DNA of 64,000 bases from a bacterium ADurb.Bin243 (GCA_002069765.1 MWBZ01000003.1:62001-126000); one strand, 5' to 3'. Counted from the first letter of the stretch, positions 1 through 9,536 are shown. The notes: generated from the letters alone by a model not told the origin. Numbers and translations: made by a program.

Positions 1-302
1 TCCAGAAAAACGCGCTGGACGTAAAGCTGCCGAAAGCATCGGCGGGCGAAAACTCGACTGCCGCCGACGGCCGCAGAGTGCACGAAATAGCCGTTATGGG
101 CGGCGACGTTATACGCTTCGACGACGCTACAATGGAGATAGCGGTATTTGAAAAAAAACTCATTGAAAAGGCATTACACGGGCCCGACGATATTTTCGCC
201 GTTTCCGCCGACGCCGGGGCGCCTTACCAGCGGGTAGTGAGCGTACTGGACATAATGCGTCGCTGCAAGGTCGCAAACGTCGCGTTGAGGACCGAACTAT
301 AG
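1..302 (+). CDS. exbD: ExbD/TolR-type biopolymer transport protein, 3' end only
   Basis: The reading frame is open from base 3 and ends with TAG at 300-302, so the gene starts left of the window and the N-terminal membrane anchor is not visible. The visible part begins with NALDVKLPKAS, a typical ExbD motif just after the periplasmic linker, and ends with the ExbD fold in which the stretch around PYQRVVSVLDIMRR corresponds to the usual Y-x-x-V-x-x-V-M-D helix. ExbD works with ExbB in the inner membrane to harness the proton gradient and energise TonB. tonB starts 13 bases downstream and a TonB-dependent receptor follows, so the three form one uptake operon; exbB is expected immediately upstream. 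Confidence 0.9.
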   Translation, partial: QKNALDVKLPKASAGENSTAADGRRVHEIAVMGGDVIRFDDATMEIAVFEKKLIEKALHGPDDIFAVSADAGAPYQRVVSVLDIMRRCKVANVALRTEL

Positions 303-315
303 AAAGAGGCCGCCG

Positions 316-1245
316 ATGAACGATTGCTCAAAACCGGCCGGAACACGGCCGCACGAAATAAACGCGTTTTTATTCGCGATATTACTGGTATATTCTCTGG
401 TCCTGCACGCTTCGGCAGTAGCGGCTTTCAGCTTATATTTAGAAAGACGGCCGGAATGCCTCGAGCTTTCGGGCAAGCTTAAAATACCATATTCGCCGAT
501 CGTTTCGCTTACGGGCAGGAAAGGCAACACATACGACAGGTCAAAAATTAACGCGAAGATCGCCGGGACGCCTAAACCTGCCTTTGATCTGAAGGACAAA
601 ATAAATTCGACGCGCGCAAAAATAGAAATTATGTTCGAAAAATTCAAGCCCGTCCCGCAGGCCGAACCCGAGAAAGCCGCCATAAAAAGCTCGCAGGCCG
701 CTAAAGCGGCGGTTAAAAATCCCCAAAAGCGCAGGCCGGCCGTTTTAAAAGAAAAGGCTTACCGGGCCGCGGCGGTATCTAACGCGGACGAAAGCGCCGA
801 AACGCGGACGGCGGAAAACGGCTCGTCCGGCCCGTCCGGCGACCCGGCGAACGCCGGCGCGGAAAAAGTTTTCGGCAATATGTCGGGAAACGATACCGAA
901 GGCGAAAAACTCGCGGGCGCGCCGCACGGCGAGGCTGACGCCGCCATAGAAGCGTCGAAGATCGATATTTTCAAATCCGTCGTAAGGGAAAAAATAATGA
1001 GCAACGTCAGATATCCCGAGCGCTGCCGCAGGTTCGAGGCCGAAGGCACAGTCCGGCTGAAGTTCGAGATAACGCCGGGCGGCGGTATCGGAGGCATCGA
1101 GGTCGCCGATTCGTCAGGCTGCGAAGAGATCGACGAAGCGGCCGTCGAAGCGGTAAAGGCCGCGAGGCCGTTCACGCCTTTCCCTGACGGAGTCAATAAG
1201 AATATAGCATTTTCAATTCCACTCAATTATAAATTAAGGAGATGA
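316..1245 (+). CDS. tonB: TonB energy-transducing protein
   Basis: This 309-residue protein has one N-terminal membrane helix (about residues 15-42) containing Ser27 and His31 spaced as in the essential S-x3-H pair of TonB helices. A long Lys/Ala/Glu-rich spacer (about 100-225), not the usual Pro-Lys run, spans the periplasm. The C-terminal TonB domain (about 229-309) carries the YP motif at 233-234 and ends with a Phe-x-Ile-Pro-Leu strand. TonB passes energy from ExbBD to outer-membrane receptors; the receptor gene starts 6 bases downstream. The charged, Pro-poor spacer is unusual, but the fold assignment is secure. Confidence 0.93.
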   Translation: MNDCSKPAGTRPHEINAFLFAILLVYSLVLHASAVAAFSLYLERRPECLELSGKLKIPYSPIVSLTGRKGNTYDRSKINAKIAGTPKPAFDLKDKINSTRAKIEIMFEKFKPVPQAEPEKAAIKSSQAAKAAVKNPQKRRPAVLKEKAYRAAAVSNADESAETRTAENGSSGPSGDPANAGAEKVFGNMSGNDTEGEKLAGAPHGEADAAIEASKIDIFKSVVREKIMSNVRYPERCRRFEAEGTVRLKFEITPGGGIGGIEVADSSGCEEIDEAAVEAVKAARPFTPFPDGVNKNIAFSIPLNYKLRR

Positions 1246-1251
1246 TGAAAG

Positions 1252-3405
1252 TTGGAGTTTATCAAAAAGTTCGAATTCACAAGCAGGCACGGTTTCGTCA
1301 AAACAGCGGCCGTTAAATTGGCCGCCGCATTTTTCGTTCTGGCCTTCGCCGCCGGCACGGTTCCGGCCGCAGCGGCCGAATGGAAAAATGGGGCGATCAA
1401 AAACGACAGAGCCATCGAACTCAATCCCATTTCAGTTATGGGCGAAAAGATCTACGATCCAATCGCCGAACCGACAGCCGTTCCCCTGAATAACTCGACA
1501 TTCACCGAATCCATAGACAGAAAAGCCATAGAGCTTCGCAATCCGTTCACCGCTACGGAACTCATATCGTTTATAAGCCCTTCAGTTTTAAGAAGCAACC
1601 AGAACCGAAAATATAGAAGTTTCTTCGATATAAGAGGCAGCAAGGTTTCCCTTATACTCGACGGTTTCGTCGTGCAGGACGGCAGTTCAAATTCCGGTAT
1701 GCGAGGCGACGACAGGCTGCTCGAATTTTTAAACCCGGACATCATAGAATCGGTCGAGGTTATGAAAGATTCTACTGCGCTTATTTACGGCGGCGCGAAG
1801 GGCGGCACTATTTACATCAGAACGAGAAAGCCCGAAAAAAAACATAACCGCCTGAAACTCGAACTCGGCACGTTCGGCGAATTCACTACTAAACTTAGCT
1901 TAACCGATATTATCGATAAAAAGTCGGCCTACTTCGCGGCGTTCAACCATAGAAAATTCGACGGCCCGGACGGCAAAAACGCCGCTTTTAACGACACCGG
2001 CGCGTTCCTTAAATATTTTTACTCGCCGACGAAACACGACGATTTTGTTTTCACCTATAACAGCGAAATCGGCATGTATCAGATACCGGTGGACGACCCG
2101 GAAGCTTCAGGCCAGTTCAAGCTCGTGCCCGGCATCGATCCAAAAACCTACTCGATCGTCATCGACCCTCGATATGGCTGGAGCTACGAACCGTGGAAAA
2201 ACAACTTTTCCGACCTCAATTATACAAAAAAATGGAACTCCCGCCAGAGCACTAATTTCCAGCTTTCACGGCTCGAGGTGACGAACGACTTCCACAATCC
2301 TCGCGGCGTAGGCGCAGCCCCGGTCGGGCATATTGACGGCCATCACGTTCTTGAGACCACCAACGCCATGGCGCTTCGTCATACTATCAAAACCGGCGGC
2401 GGCACGATATACAGAATGGGCTATTCGCTCGACCACTGGTATAATCCGACCGGCAAGCTCTACTGGGAAAAAATGAATAACGAGGACAAAAAGCACACGA
2501 TGTATCTTCAAACCGAGGTCCCGCTTTCGGGCGACCGCCTCGTGCTGGACGCAGGCTACAGACGCGACCGCCGTTACATAATCAGGGAGCAGAAATCCAG
2601 GACCCCCGCCGGAAAAGCGCTCGCGCCCATAACCGATCAGTGGGAAGACCCCAGAAACAGCGTATCGACGGGCCTCACATGGAAGGTAACGAAAAACGAC
2701 ACGCTTTCGCTGAGGTACGCGTCGCTCGTCATGACGCCGGTAGACCGCAAGGCCACTCAGAGCGGGGCCGACCTCGCCGACGAAACGGACAAAATAATCA
2801 ATTTCGGCGTGGAGCATAAATTCAAAAACATCTCAAGGCCCACTTCCATTGAATTGAATATCTTCAGAAACGACATGAAAAACTCGCTAGTCGACGACGG
2901 CACGAAGTTCATCGACGCGGCTAAAACCACCGTCATGAGGGCTTTCAAAAACACAGACACCGTTTCGCGCGGCGGCGAAATCAAGCTGAACACTAAATTA
3001 AGCGAATTGTTCGACCTGTCGGTCGGCGCGGGCCTCGCTTCTTATTCACCCGACCTCACCACCAAACCAAAGAAAAACTACATCGCCGAATTGAAGTATG
3101 AAAACGGGAGGTCGGGAATTTCGGCGGGCCTATACGGACGCTTCGTCGGCAGTTTCGATTCCTCGACTTCTTATAACTTCAAAGACGCCGCGAATAAGAC
3201 AACAACCCGCTCGCTCGCCAATTATCAACTCGGCAATTTCTGGGACCTCGGCTTCAACGTTTCTAAAAAGCTGACCCCCGGCGACGAACACTCGCCGAAA
3301 ATATCCCTGACGGTGCGCAACCTCCTGGATAAAAAATACGAAACCATGCCGCTCGCGCCCGATTTTGGAAGGCGCGCCACTCTCGGCTATGAAATCGACT
3401 TTTAA
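1252..3405 (+). CDS. TonB-dependent outer-membrane receptor
   Basis: The 717-residue protein has a signal peptide (cleavage near residue 42, after AAA), a possible TonB box (around NPISVMGEK), a plug domain (about 65-195, with FFDIRGSKVSLILDGF and the SVEVMKDSTALIYGG segment) and a 22-strand-type barrel ending in aromatic Phe. I chose the TTG start at 1252: an AAGGAG at 1236-1241 lies 10 bases upstream and the nearby ATGs are out of frame. The ligand cannot be read from the sequence. The following FecCD-type ABC importers suggest a siderophore, corrinoid, haem or other metal complex. Confidence 0.93.
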   Translation: MEFIKKFEFTSRHGFVKTAAVKLAAAFFVLAFAAGTVPAAAAEWKNGAIKNDRAIELNPISVMGEKIYDPIAEPTAVPLNNSTFTESIDRKAIELRNPFTATELISFISPSVLRSNQNRKYRSFFDIRGSKVSLILDGFVVQDGSSNSGMRGDDRLLEFLNPDIIESVEVMKDSTALIYGGAKGGTIYIRTRKPEKKHNRLKLELGTFGEFTTKLSLTDIIDKKSAYFAAFNHRKFDGPDGKNAAFNDTGAFLKYFYSPTKHDDFVFTYNSEIGMYQIPVDDPEASGQFKLVPGIDPKTYSIVIDPRYGWSYEPWKNNFSDLNYTKKWNSRQSTNFQLSRLEVTNDFHNPRGVGAAPVGHIDGHHVLETTNAMALRHTIKTGGGTIYRMGYSLDHWYNPTGKLYWEKMNNEDKKHTMYLQTEVPLSGDRLVLDAGYRRDRRYIIREQKSRTPAGKALAPITDQWEDPRNSVSTGLTWKVTKNDTLSLRYASLVMTPVDRKATQSGADLADETDKIINFGVEHKFKNISRPTSIELNIFRNDMKNSLVDDGTKFIDAAKTTVMRAFKNTDTVSRGGEIKLNTKLSELFDLSVGAGLASYSPDLTTKPKKNYIAELKYENGRSGISAGLYGRFVGSFDSSTSYNFKDAANKTTTRSLANYQLGNFWDLGFNVSKKLTPGDEHSPKISLTVRNLLDKKYETMPLAPDFGRRATLGYEIDF

Positions 3406-3420
3406 GGGGCTGAAAACGCC

Positions 3421-3975
3421 ATGTTTAAAAAAACTCTTATAAAAAAAACGGACAGAAAGGCCCCTTGCGGCCGGAAAAACAACGCTGAAAAGAATCCGGC
3501 GAAAAAAGACGCCGAAACCATCTATGCGTTCAAGCCCGTCGGGTTCGTCAGGCGCGAGGGCGCCTCGGAAAGCGTCGACTGGAGCGATCTCGGCGCGACA
3601 TCGCGCATAGAAATTCTTCCACGATACGCGCCCGCCCTCGATGGCATCGAAGAATATTCGCATATCATAATATTTTTCGTCTTTCATAAGAGAAAAACTG
3701 TAAAACTAACCCAGCGGCCGGAGAATAAAAGGTGCAATCCGGAGGTAGGCATCTTCTGCACAAACTCGGAAAAACGGCCGAACCCTCTCGGAATGACGGT
3801 CGTGAAACTATTGAAGGCCGTGGGGAATGTCCTCACAGTGAGGGGCCTCGACGCACTCGACGGCACGCCCGTTATTGACATCAAGCCATACGCCGGTTTC
3901 GAAGAGGAAGCGCCCGAATACCACATTCCAGACTGGCTGATGAAAATATGGGAGAGGGAGCATTCTTCGCAATAA
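3421..3975 (+). CDS. UPF0066/TrmO-like methyltransferase-family protein (paralogue A)
   Basis: After a Lys-rich N-terminal extension of about 35 residues the protein has the UPF0066 (TsaA/YaeB, TrmO) fold: a strand starting KPVGFVR, an EEYSHIII segment, and the LDGTPVIDIKPY motif near the end. TrmO proper methylates t6A37 of tRNA using S-adenosylmethionine. The motif usually written ATRSPxRPNP is altered here to CTNSEKRPNP, so the substrate may differ. It lies 15 bases after the receptor gene and before an ABC importer. It is one of three paralogues in this window, all beside metal-uptake genes. Confidence 0.8.
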   Translation: MFKKTLIKKTDRKAPCGRKNNAEKNPAKKDAETIYAFKPVGFVRREGASESVDWSDLGATSRIEILPRYAPALDGIEEYSHIIIFFVFHKRKTVKLTQRPENKRCNPEVGIFCTNSEKRPNPLGMTVVKLLKAVGNVLTVRGLDALDGTPVIDIKPYAGFEEEAPEYHIPDWLMKIWEREHSSQ

Positions 3976-4025
3976 TACCGGATAGAGCCTGCTTCGAAAC
4001 TATCAAATAATTCAAGGAGTGTTTT

Positions 4026-5117
4026 ATGTTAAAAAGAACCATATTCATAGTTATAGCTCTGCTGTTGACGCTCTTAACAGCCGGCGCGAACGCGGCCGAA
4101 ACTAAAAACGCCGCGCCCGCCCCCTATCAGGGTCTCGATTTCGCTTCGGAGCTGAAAGACGCGCCGCGCCGCATCATACCTCTTTTCCCTCAATCGTTAG
4201 GTCTGATTTATCTTTTCGGCGAACAAAAAAACGTTGTCGGAATGCCGTTCACGAAAGTTAAAGTTTCCCTTCATAAAGGCGGGTTTTTTTCGCAGGCCGA
4301 CCGCGCCGTCATGTTGAAAAAAGACATAGGCTATCCTGGAATGCCAAATATAGAAAGCCTTATAGGTTTTAAGCCCGATCTTATAATAACGCCGTCGAAC
4401 TTCCACATGAAGGCCAACCGGTTCCTCGACGATATGAAAATACCTCAGCTGCGCGTACACGGAACTTTCTCTGAAACTCACCACTGGCTGGAAGCGGTCG
4501 AGAACTTCGGAAAGATAGTCCGCAAGGAAGAACAGGCAAAAAAATATATAGACTACTTCAACTCGAAATTCGACATAGTCCGCGAGCGCGTCAAAAAGGC
4601 CGCGCCGAAAAGCAGGATAAAAGTCGCGCACCTGGTAAAGGCCGGAAACAAATACATAGCATACGGCCAGAAATCAAGTTTCGTAAAGAGCTTTCTAAAC
4701 GAGATCGACTGCGATGTAATGGGATTCGACAATAAGAACGACGCCGAAACTACGCTTTCACAGGAAGAGATCATTAAATTCGACCCGGACTTCGTTTTCA
4801 TAGAATCTATAACGCACGCCACGGGAAAGATTAAAGTGGAGCTTGCCGAAGGTTTCTGGCCGAGGCTTTCCGCTTATAGAAACGGCCGGATCCATTTCGT
4901 ACCCGTCGACGACGAAAGCGCGTTTCTCACCAGCTGGTATTTCAATCTGGCGGCGCCGCTCGGCATACTGTGGACGGCTAAAACGATATATCCGCAACTA
5001 TTCGCCGATATCGATACTGACGCCGAAGCCGATCGGTTTTATATTGAATTTTTGAAAATAGACCGCAGAAAAATGCTCCAGGCGAACGAAAGCGTTAAAA
5101 AAAGCGCGGAAAAATAA
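4026..5117 (+). CDS. ABC importer periplasmic binding protein, BtuF/FepB type (system 1)
   Basis: A signal peptide (residues 1-23, ending ANA) precedes a helical-backbone metal-receptor fold (periplasmic-binding protein class III). Typical features are RRIIPLFPQSLGLIYLFG near the start of the mature protein, SLIGFKPDLIITPS, and the second-lobe segment IKFDPDFVFIES. The AAGGAG upstream (about 4014-4019) supports the ATG. It would carry a metal chelate or cofactor from the receptor to the permease encoded next. Length (363 residues) is usual for the family. The ligand is unknown. Confidence 0.88.
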   Translation: MLKRTIFIVIALLLTLLTAGANAAETKNAAPAPYQGLDFASELKDAPRRIIPLFPQSLGLIYLFGEQKNVVGMPFTKVKVSLHKGGFFSQADRAVMLKKDIGYPGMPNIESLIGFKPDLIITPSNFHMKANRFLDDMKIPQLRVHGTFSETHHWLEAVENFGKIVRKEEQAKKYIDYFNSKFDIVRERVKKAAPKSRIKVAHLVKAGNKYIAYGQKSSFVKSFLNEIDCDVMGFDNKNDAETTLSQEEIIKFDPDFVFIESITHATGKIKVELAEGFWPRLSAYRNGRIHFVPVDDESAFLTSWYFNLAAPLGILWTAKTIYPQLFADIDTDAEADRFYIEFLKIDRRKMLQANESVKKSAEK

Positions 5118-5133
5118 AGAAAGCGTGGTGCGA

Positions 5134-6132
5134 ATGAGCGCTAAGGGAAAAGCATGGTTTATAGCCGCGTCTATTGCGGTATTCATAGCGACCGCGGCGG
5201 TTTCGTTCGTCGTCGGCAACTACAGCATAGAAAGCGGAAAGCTCGTTTCATACCTGACCGGCCGCGGCGCGCTGGACGAAAACGAACGCTACATTATATT
5301 CGAGGTGCGCCTGCCGCGAATCGTGATGGCCTCGCTAACCGGGGCCGCCCTTGCGGCGGGAGGCGTCTCGATGCAGGCTATTTTCCGGAATCCCCTGGTG
5401 AGCCCTTTCGTTATAGGACTTTCATCTGGAGCCGCTCTGGGCGCCGCCGTCGGCATAGTATATCTGAACGCCTCCGTGGCGGCGGTAGAGTCGCTTTCGT
5501 TTCTTTTCGGCACAGTCGCCGTTTTCGCGTCGTACCTGCTGTCCGGTTTCGGACGCGAAACGACGCTTTTGCTGCTCTTCGGTCTGGTGGCCACCTCCTT
5601 CTCCCACTCGGCGATAGGCCTGATGCAGTATTTCGCCGACCCTGAACATCAGCTTCCGGCGCTCACCTTCTGGATGCTCGGCGGCTTCGACGGCATAACG
5701 CTTTCATCGCTTAAATATTCGGTTCCGGTTATATTAGCCTGCATGGCCGTTCTTTACGCGTATTCTTATAAAATGAACCTGCTCACGCTCAGCGACGCGG
5801 AGGCCAGGTCGCTCGGCGTTAACGTGGCGGCCGCGAAATTCGTCATAATATTTTTCAGTACGCTCATGGTCTGCTCGTGTGTGTCGAAAGCGGGCGTCAT
5901 AGGCTGGATAGGCCTTACGGTTCCGCACATCTCGCGAATAATCCTGGGCCCCGACAACCGTCTCGTTTTCGTTTCGTCTTCTATCCTGGGAGCAGCGTTC
6001 CTGCTAGCGTCGGACGATCTGGCCCGAACGCTCACGCCCGGCGAAATTCCGGTCGGCATAATAACCTCCGCGATCGGCGCGCCGGTCTTTGCCGCCATAC
6101 TATTAAAGTACAGAAAATCCGGATGGAATTGA
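5134..6132 (+). CDS. FecCD/BtuC-type ABC importer permease (system 1)
   Basis: This is a highly hydrophobic protein with about ten membrane helices and the FecCD hallmarks: RLPRIVMASLTGAALAAGGV, the FRNPLVSPFVIGLSSGAALGA segment, the cytoplasmic coupling region with DAEARSLGVN, and the C-terminal GEIPVGIITSAIGAPVF. I favour the ATG at 5134, 10 bases after an AAAGAAAG stretch; an in-frame GTG at 5125 lacks a properly spaced ribosome site. It starts shortly after the binding-protein gene and is followed 11 bases later by its ATPase. Confidence 0.9.
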   Translation: MSAKGKAWFIAASIAVFIATAAVSFVVGNYSIESGKLVSYLTGRGALDENERYIIFEVRLPRIVMASLTGAALAAGGVSMQAIFRNPLVSPFVIGLSSGAALGAAVGIVYLNASVAAVESLSFLFGTVAVFASYLLSGFGRETTLLLLFGLVATSFSHSAIGLMQYFADPEHQLPALTFWMLGGFDGITLSSLKYSVPVILACMAVLYAYSYKMNLLTLSDAEARSLGVNVAAAKFVIIFFSTLMVCSCVSKAGVIGWIGLTVPHISRIILGPDNRLVFVSSSILGAAFLLASDDLARTLTPGEIPVGIITSAIGAPVFAAILLKYRKSGWN

Positions 6133-6143
6133 ACGGAGTTTTT

Positions 6144-6941
6144 ATGAACGCTAGAATTCAGATAGAAAATCTGTCGTTTAAATATCCTTCGCGGCCGGGA
6201 CGATCGCGCTCTTATATCTTCAGGGGCCTTTCGGCGGCCTTCGAAGCAGGTTCTTCCGTGGCGCTTCTCGGCCCGAACGGAGCCGGAAAATCGACTCTTT
6301 TAAACCTGCTCGCGGGGCATCTGAAGCCGTCGGAAGGGCGAGCGCTCATAGGAGGCACAGACATATCTAAAATGCCCGCAGACGAGGCGGCAAAACTCGT
6401 AAGCGTCGTCCCGCAGGAGCACCATCCGGCCTTCAATTTCACCGCGCGCGATATGATACTGATGGGCCGCGCGCCGCACAACGGCTTTTTCGGCATCGTA
6501 AGCGAAAGCGACCATGAGATCGTCGTGGAAGTTTCAAAAAAAACCGATCTGGAAGGGCTTCTCGACAACGAATACACGAAGCTTTCGGGCGGCGAACGAA
6601 AGCGCGTTATCCTCGCGCGGGCAATGGCGCAGCAAACGCCGGTCATGCTCTTCGACGAGCCGGAAGCGCATCTTGACATACGCCACCAGCACATGTTTTT
6701 TAAACTGATAAGCGGCCTGGCGCGCGATGAAAACAAGCTATGCATTTATTCGGTCCATAACCCGTCGCTCGCACTCAGATATTCGAGCGTCGTAATACTC
6801 ATGGACGCAGTCGGCGAAAATATAATCATCGGCCCGACGACGGAGGTTATGACGTGCCGGAATCTAGAAACCGCCTACAAAGTGAAATTCGGTATGGCCG
6901 AAGGCGGATCGATGGGAGCGCTGCTTTACGTAGAGACATGA
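6144..6941 (+). CDS. FecE/BtuD-type ABC importer ATPase (system 1)
   Basis: The 265-residue cytoplasmic ATPase has Walker A GPNGAGKST (43-51), Q-loop around VVPQE (89-92), signature LSGGE (147-151) and Walker B VMLFDEPEAHLD (167-178). The reading frame is open further upstream into the permease gene, but the ATG at 6144 with CGGAG at 6134-6138 gives the normal family start. It completes a receptor, binding protein, permease, ATPase set. The extra loop with PSRPGRSRSY after the first strand is slightly longer than usual. Confidence 0.92.
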   Translation: MNARIQIENLSFKYPSRPGRSRSYIFRGLSAAFEAGSSVALLGPNGAGKSTLLNLLAGHLKPSEGRALIGGTDISKMPADEAAKLVSVVPQEHHPAFNFTARDMILMGRAPHNGFFGIVSESDHEIVVEVSKKTDLEGLLDNEYTKLSGGERKRVILARAMAQQTPVMLFDEPEAHLDIRHQHMFFKLISGLARDENKLCIYSVHNPSLALRYSSVVILMDAVGENIIIGPTTEVMTCRNLETAYKVKFGMAEGGSMGALLYVET

Positions 6942-6998
6942 CGATATGAAAAAATCACGTCACAATAAATAAATTTTATTAAATAGATGGTGGTATAT

Positions 6999-7829
6999 AT
7001 GAATGAAACCGAATTCAAAATAAATCCTATAGGCGTCGTACATTCCGCGATCTCCGAAACTTCAAAAATGCCGAAGGACGGAATTTCTGAGGCAAAGATC
7101 GAAATATTCGAAAAATATCTTCCGGCAATGCACGGCCTCGAAAAATTCTCTCACATCTATCTCATGTGTTTTTTTCACAAGAGCGACAGGAGCCTTTTAC
7201 GGATCGATCCGCAAAAAGTCCACTTCAGGTACGCCAACTGCGAAGACGCCCCGCTCGGGGTGTTTTCAGGGAGGTCTCCGGCGCGCCCTAATCCTATCGC
7301 ACTGACCGTGGTTAAAATAAAAGCCATACAAGGGCGCGAGATCGAAGTCGAGCATTGCGACGCGGTCGACGGCACTCCGGTCGTGGACATAAAGCCTTAT
7401 AACGGCGGCATCGACCGTTTTATGAATCTTTCGATCCCCTCGAATGCGCCGAAAAAGCTCGATATGAAACTGAGATGGGTGGAAAGGATCATTACGAACG
7501 TGACCGGTTCAAGCGATGCCGCAGCGAAGATTATCGCGAAAATATTCGTGGACGCCTTTGACCGCGGTTACGTTTATACCGATAAAAATGTCTGGCTCGT
7601 CGTATCGAATATACCGCGGCTGATCGATTCCGCGTTATTTCTGGCCGACGCCACGTTTTCGAGCGGAAGACTTATGGTGATCGATGAAAAAGATTTTCAA
7701 ATAACCTTCATCAGGGGAAACGCGTCTTTAAAATACCGTCTTGCTGACGCGCGCGGCATAGATGGGATTATCGGCGGCAAAGAAGATAAAAATATCGAAG
7801 AGCTGTTCGAAGTGGTCGAAACGATCTAA
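6999..7829 (+). CDS. UPF0066/TrmO-like protein with an extra C-terminal domain (paralogue B)
   Basis: Residues 1 to about 150 are a UPF0066 domain with the family motifs FSGRSPARPNPIALT and VDGTPVVDIKPY. The remaining 120 residues (containing VLVVSNIP-like and LADARGIDGIIGG segments) are a separate domain I do not recognise. ATG 6999 is preferred over ATG 6987 because GGTGG lies at an ideal distance. It sits between the ATPase of importer 1 and an FmdE-like gene. TrmO family members are SAM-dependent methyltransferases; the real substrate here is unknown. Confidence 0.78.
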   Translation: MNETEFKINPIGVVHSAISETSKMPKDGISEAKIEIFEKYLPAMHGLEKFSHIYLMCFFHKSDRSLLRIDPQKVHFRYANCEDAPLGVFSGRSPARPNPIALTVVKIKAIQGREIEVEHCDAVDGTPVVDIKPYNGGIDRFMNLSIPSNAPKKLDMKLRWVERIITNVTGSSDAAAKIIAKIFVDAFDRGYVYTDKNVWLVVSNIPRLIDSALFLADATFSSGRLMVIDEKDFQITFIRGNASLKYRLADARGIDGIIGGKEDKNIEELFEVVETI

Positions 7830-7887
7830 GAACGACTCCAATAAAAGAATATAAGCGTTGTTAATAAAACTGCAAGGAGCTGAAATC

Positions 7888-8493
7888 ATGGGCGATATAA
7901 CAAAAAAGATCGAACTTTCTTACGACGAGTTTCTCGCGGAAGTCAAAAAAGCCAAAAAATTTCACGGCCATATCTGCGGAGGCATTTTCACTGGCATAAA
8001 GGTCGCCCTGGCCGCTAAAAAAATATTGAACATCAAAAAATATCCCGACCGCGATCTGATCGTAATAACCGAAATAGACCGATGCCTGACCGACGCGGTA
8101 ATGTCGGTCACCGGCTGCCGGCTCGGCCGCAAAACGCTGAAATTCAATGACTACGGCAAGTTCGGCGCCACGTTCTGCTCCCTCGCGGACGGCAGGGCCG
8201 TAAGAATCGCCGTGCGGCCGGACGCCATGGACAGGATCCAAAAAGAGATCGAAAAAAAGAATATCGACGAACACGATAAGGAAAGTTACGGCCTGGCGGT
8301 ATTCTGCCTCCCCGTAAAACAACACTTTATTATTACCAAAACAGAAGTGAATTTTTCCGAATACGATCTTCCCGGAAGGCCGAAGGTGATAAAACCCTGT
8401 TCGATGTGCGGAGAAAATATTTTCGACGGCAGGCATGAAACGAAAAACGGCCTGGCTTGCTGCCGGCCATGCCTGAACGGCCCGGGACGTTGA
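7888..8493 (+). CDS. FmdE-family protein with C-terminal zinc-ribbon cysteines
   Basis: The protein starts with an FmdE domain: FHGHICGG (residues 25-32) is the family's His/Cys motif, followed by a helix and the DRCLTDAVMSVTGCRLG segment. A C-terminal Cys cluster (C171, C174, C192, C195) forms a likely zinc ribbon. FmdE was named from the formylmethanofuran dehydrogenase locus, but its biochemical role is unsettled. ATG 7888 is preceded by AAGGAG at 7874-7879. The gene links the two ABC importers, so a role in handling the imported metal or cofactor is plausible but inferred. Confidence 0.85.
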   Translation: MGDITKKIELSYDEFLAEVKKAKKFHGHICGGIFTGIKVALAAKKILNIKKYPDRDLIVITEIDRCLTDAVMSVTGCRLGRKTLKFNDYGKFGATFCSLADGRAVRIAVRPDAMDRIQKEIEKKNIDEHDKESYGLAVFCLPVKQHFIITKTEVNFSEYDLPGRPKVIKPCSMCGENIFDGRHETKNGLACCRPCLNGPGR

Positions 8494-8543
8494 ACAATTA
8501 ACCGTTTGCCTTACCAAAACTTATATATGCAAGGAGACTAAAA

Positions 8544-9512
8544 ATGAAAATAAAGGGATTGATTTCAAAAATTACGGTGCTCTCGTGCCTGGCAATTTTT
8601 ATTCTTTGCGGCGTAACCGCAGCGGCGGAAGGTCCTTCGAAAATAATCGCGCTCGACCCGATGGTCAGCCAGTGGCTGCTCGCGCTCAAATGCGAAAGCG
8701 GCGCGAAAGATATCCTCATAACTGAGGTCGGCAAAAGCGATTACATGAAGGACGTTTTCCTGGAGCTCAAAGACCGAGTGATGCGTAAAAAGATAGATAA
8801 CGTCGAAGAGCTGATGGCGCTCGATCCTGAAATAGTGTTCGTTAAAAATGGAACGGACCTCGATCTTTCGAAATTAAAAAAAGGCGGCCTGAAGTTATCC
8901 TGTCTCGACTTCGAGAAAATCGACGATATTTTAAAGAGCGTAACCGCTATGGGCAGCGCTCTCAAACTCGAAAAGCGGGCCGAAACCCTTGCGGCATATT
9001 TCAAAACTTCAGTCGAACAAATCCGCAAAAGCATTGAAAAATCAGCGGGCAAAAGCTCAAAACCTAAGGTTTACTTCGCTAACGGCAACATTTACAGTTC
9101 CGTCGCGAAGGGCATGTACCAGAATTTCCTGATCGAATCGGCCGGCGGCGTGAGCGTGACCGCAAATTCAGCCGGCGTTAAGATACAGGTTTCGGCCGAA
9201 GAACTGATAAAATGGGACCCTGATATCATAATCACGGCGTCTTTCTGCTCTGACACGCCGGAATCGATAATGCAAAACGAAAAATTAAAAGACATCGCGG
9301 CGGTAAAAAATAAAAAGATATTCGTAATACCGCGCCTGGTGACATCATGGGACATGCCGGTGCCCGAATCTCTGCCCGGGATCGAATGGCTTTCGGCTAA
9401 ACTGCATCCCGAACTCGCAACCGGCCTGAACCAGCGAATAAAGAATTTTTACAAAACCTTCTATAACCTGAATGTCGAAGACGCGCAGATAGAAAAATCG
9501 ATCAACCGTTAA
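8544..9512 (+). CDS. ABC importer periplasmic binding protein (system 2)
   Basis: A signal peptide (about 1-29, ending AAA) leads a class III periplasmic binding fold: KIIALDPMVSQWLLALKC in the first lobe, an ELIKWDPDIIITAS strand in the second lobe, and a KNKKIFVIP strand toward the end. The sequence is clearly diverged from the first binding protein, so the two importers may take different ligands, or the same ligand at different affinities. The ATG follows AAGGAG at about 8531. The ATPase gene begins 24 bases downstream. Confidence 0.85.
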   Translation: MKIKGLISKITVLSCLAIFILCGVTAAAEGPSKIIALDPMVSQWLLALKCESGAKDILITEVGKSDYMKDVFLELKDRVMRKKIDNVEELMALDPEIVFVKNGTDLDLSKLKKGGLKLSCLDFEKIDDILKSVTAMGSALKLEKRAETLAAYFKTSVEQIRKSIEKSAGKSSKPKVYFANGNIYSSVAKGMYQNFLIESAGGVSVTANSAGVKIQVSAEELIKWDPDIIITASFCSDTPESIMQNEKLKDIAAVKNKKIFVIPRLVTSWDMPVPESLPGIEWLSAKLHPELATGLNQRIKNFYKTFYNLNVEDAQIEKSINR

Positions 9513-9536
9513 CCGGAGCGTTTAAAGGCGGAATTT

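Noticed and set aside
5877-6143. 5' extension of the ABC ATPase frame
   Set aside because: The frame is open but overlaps the permease; the ATG at 6144 gives the family start with a ribosome site.
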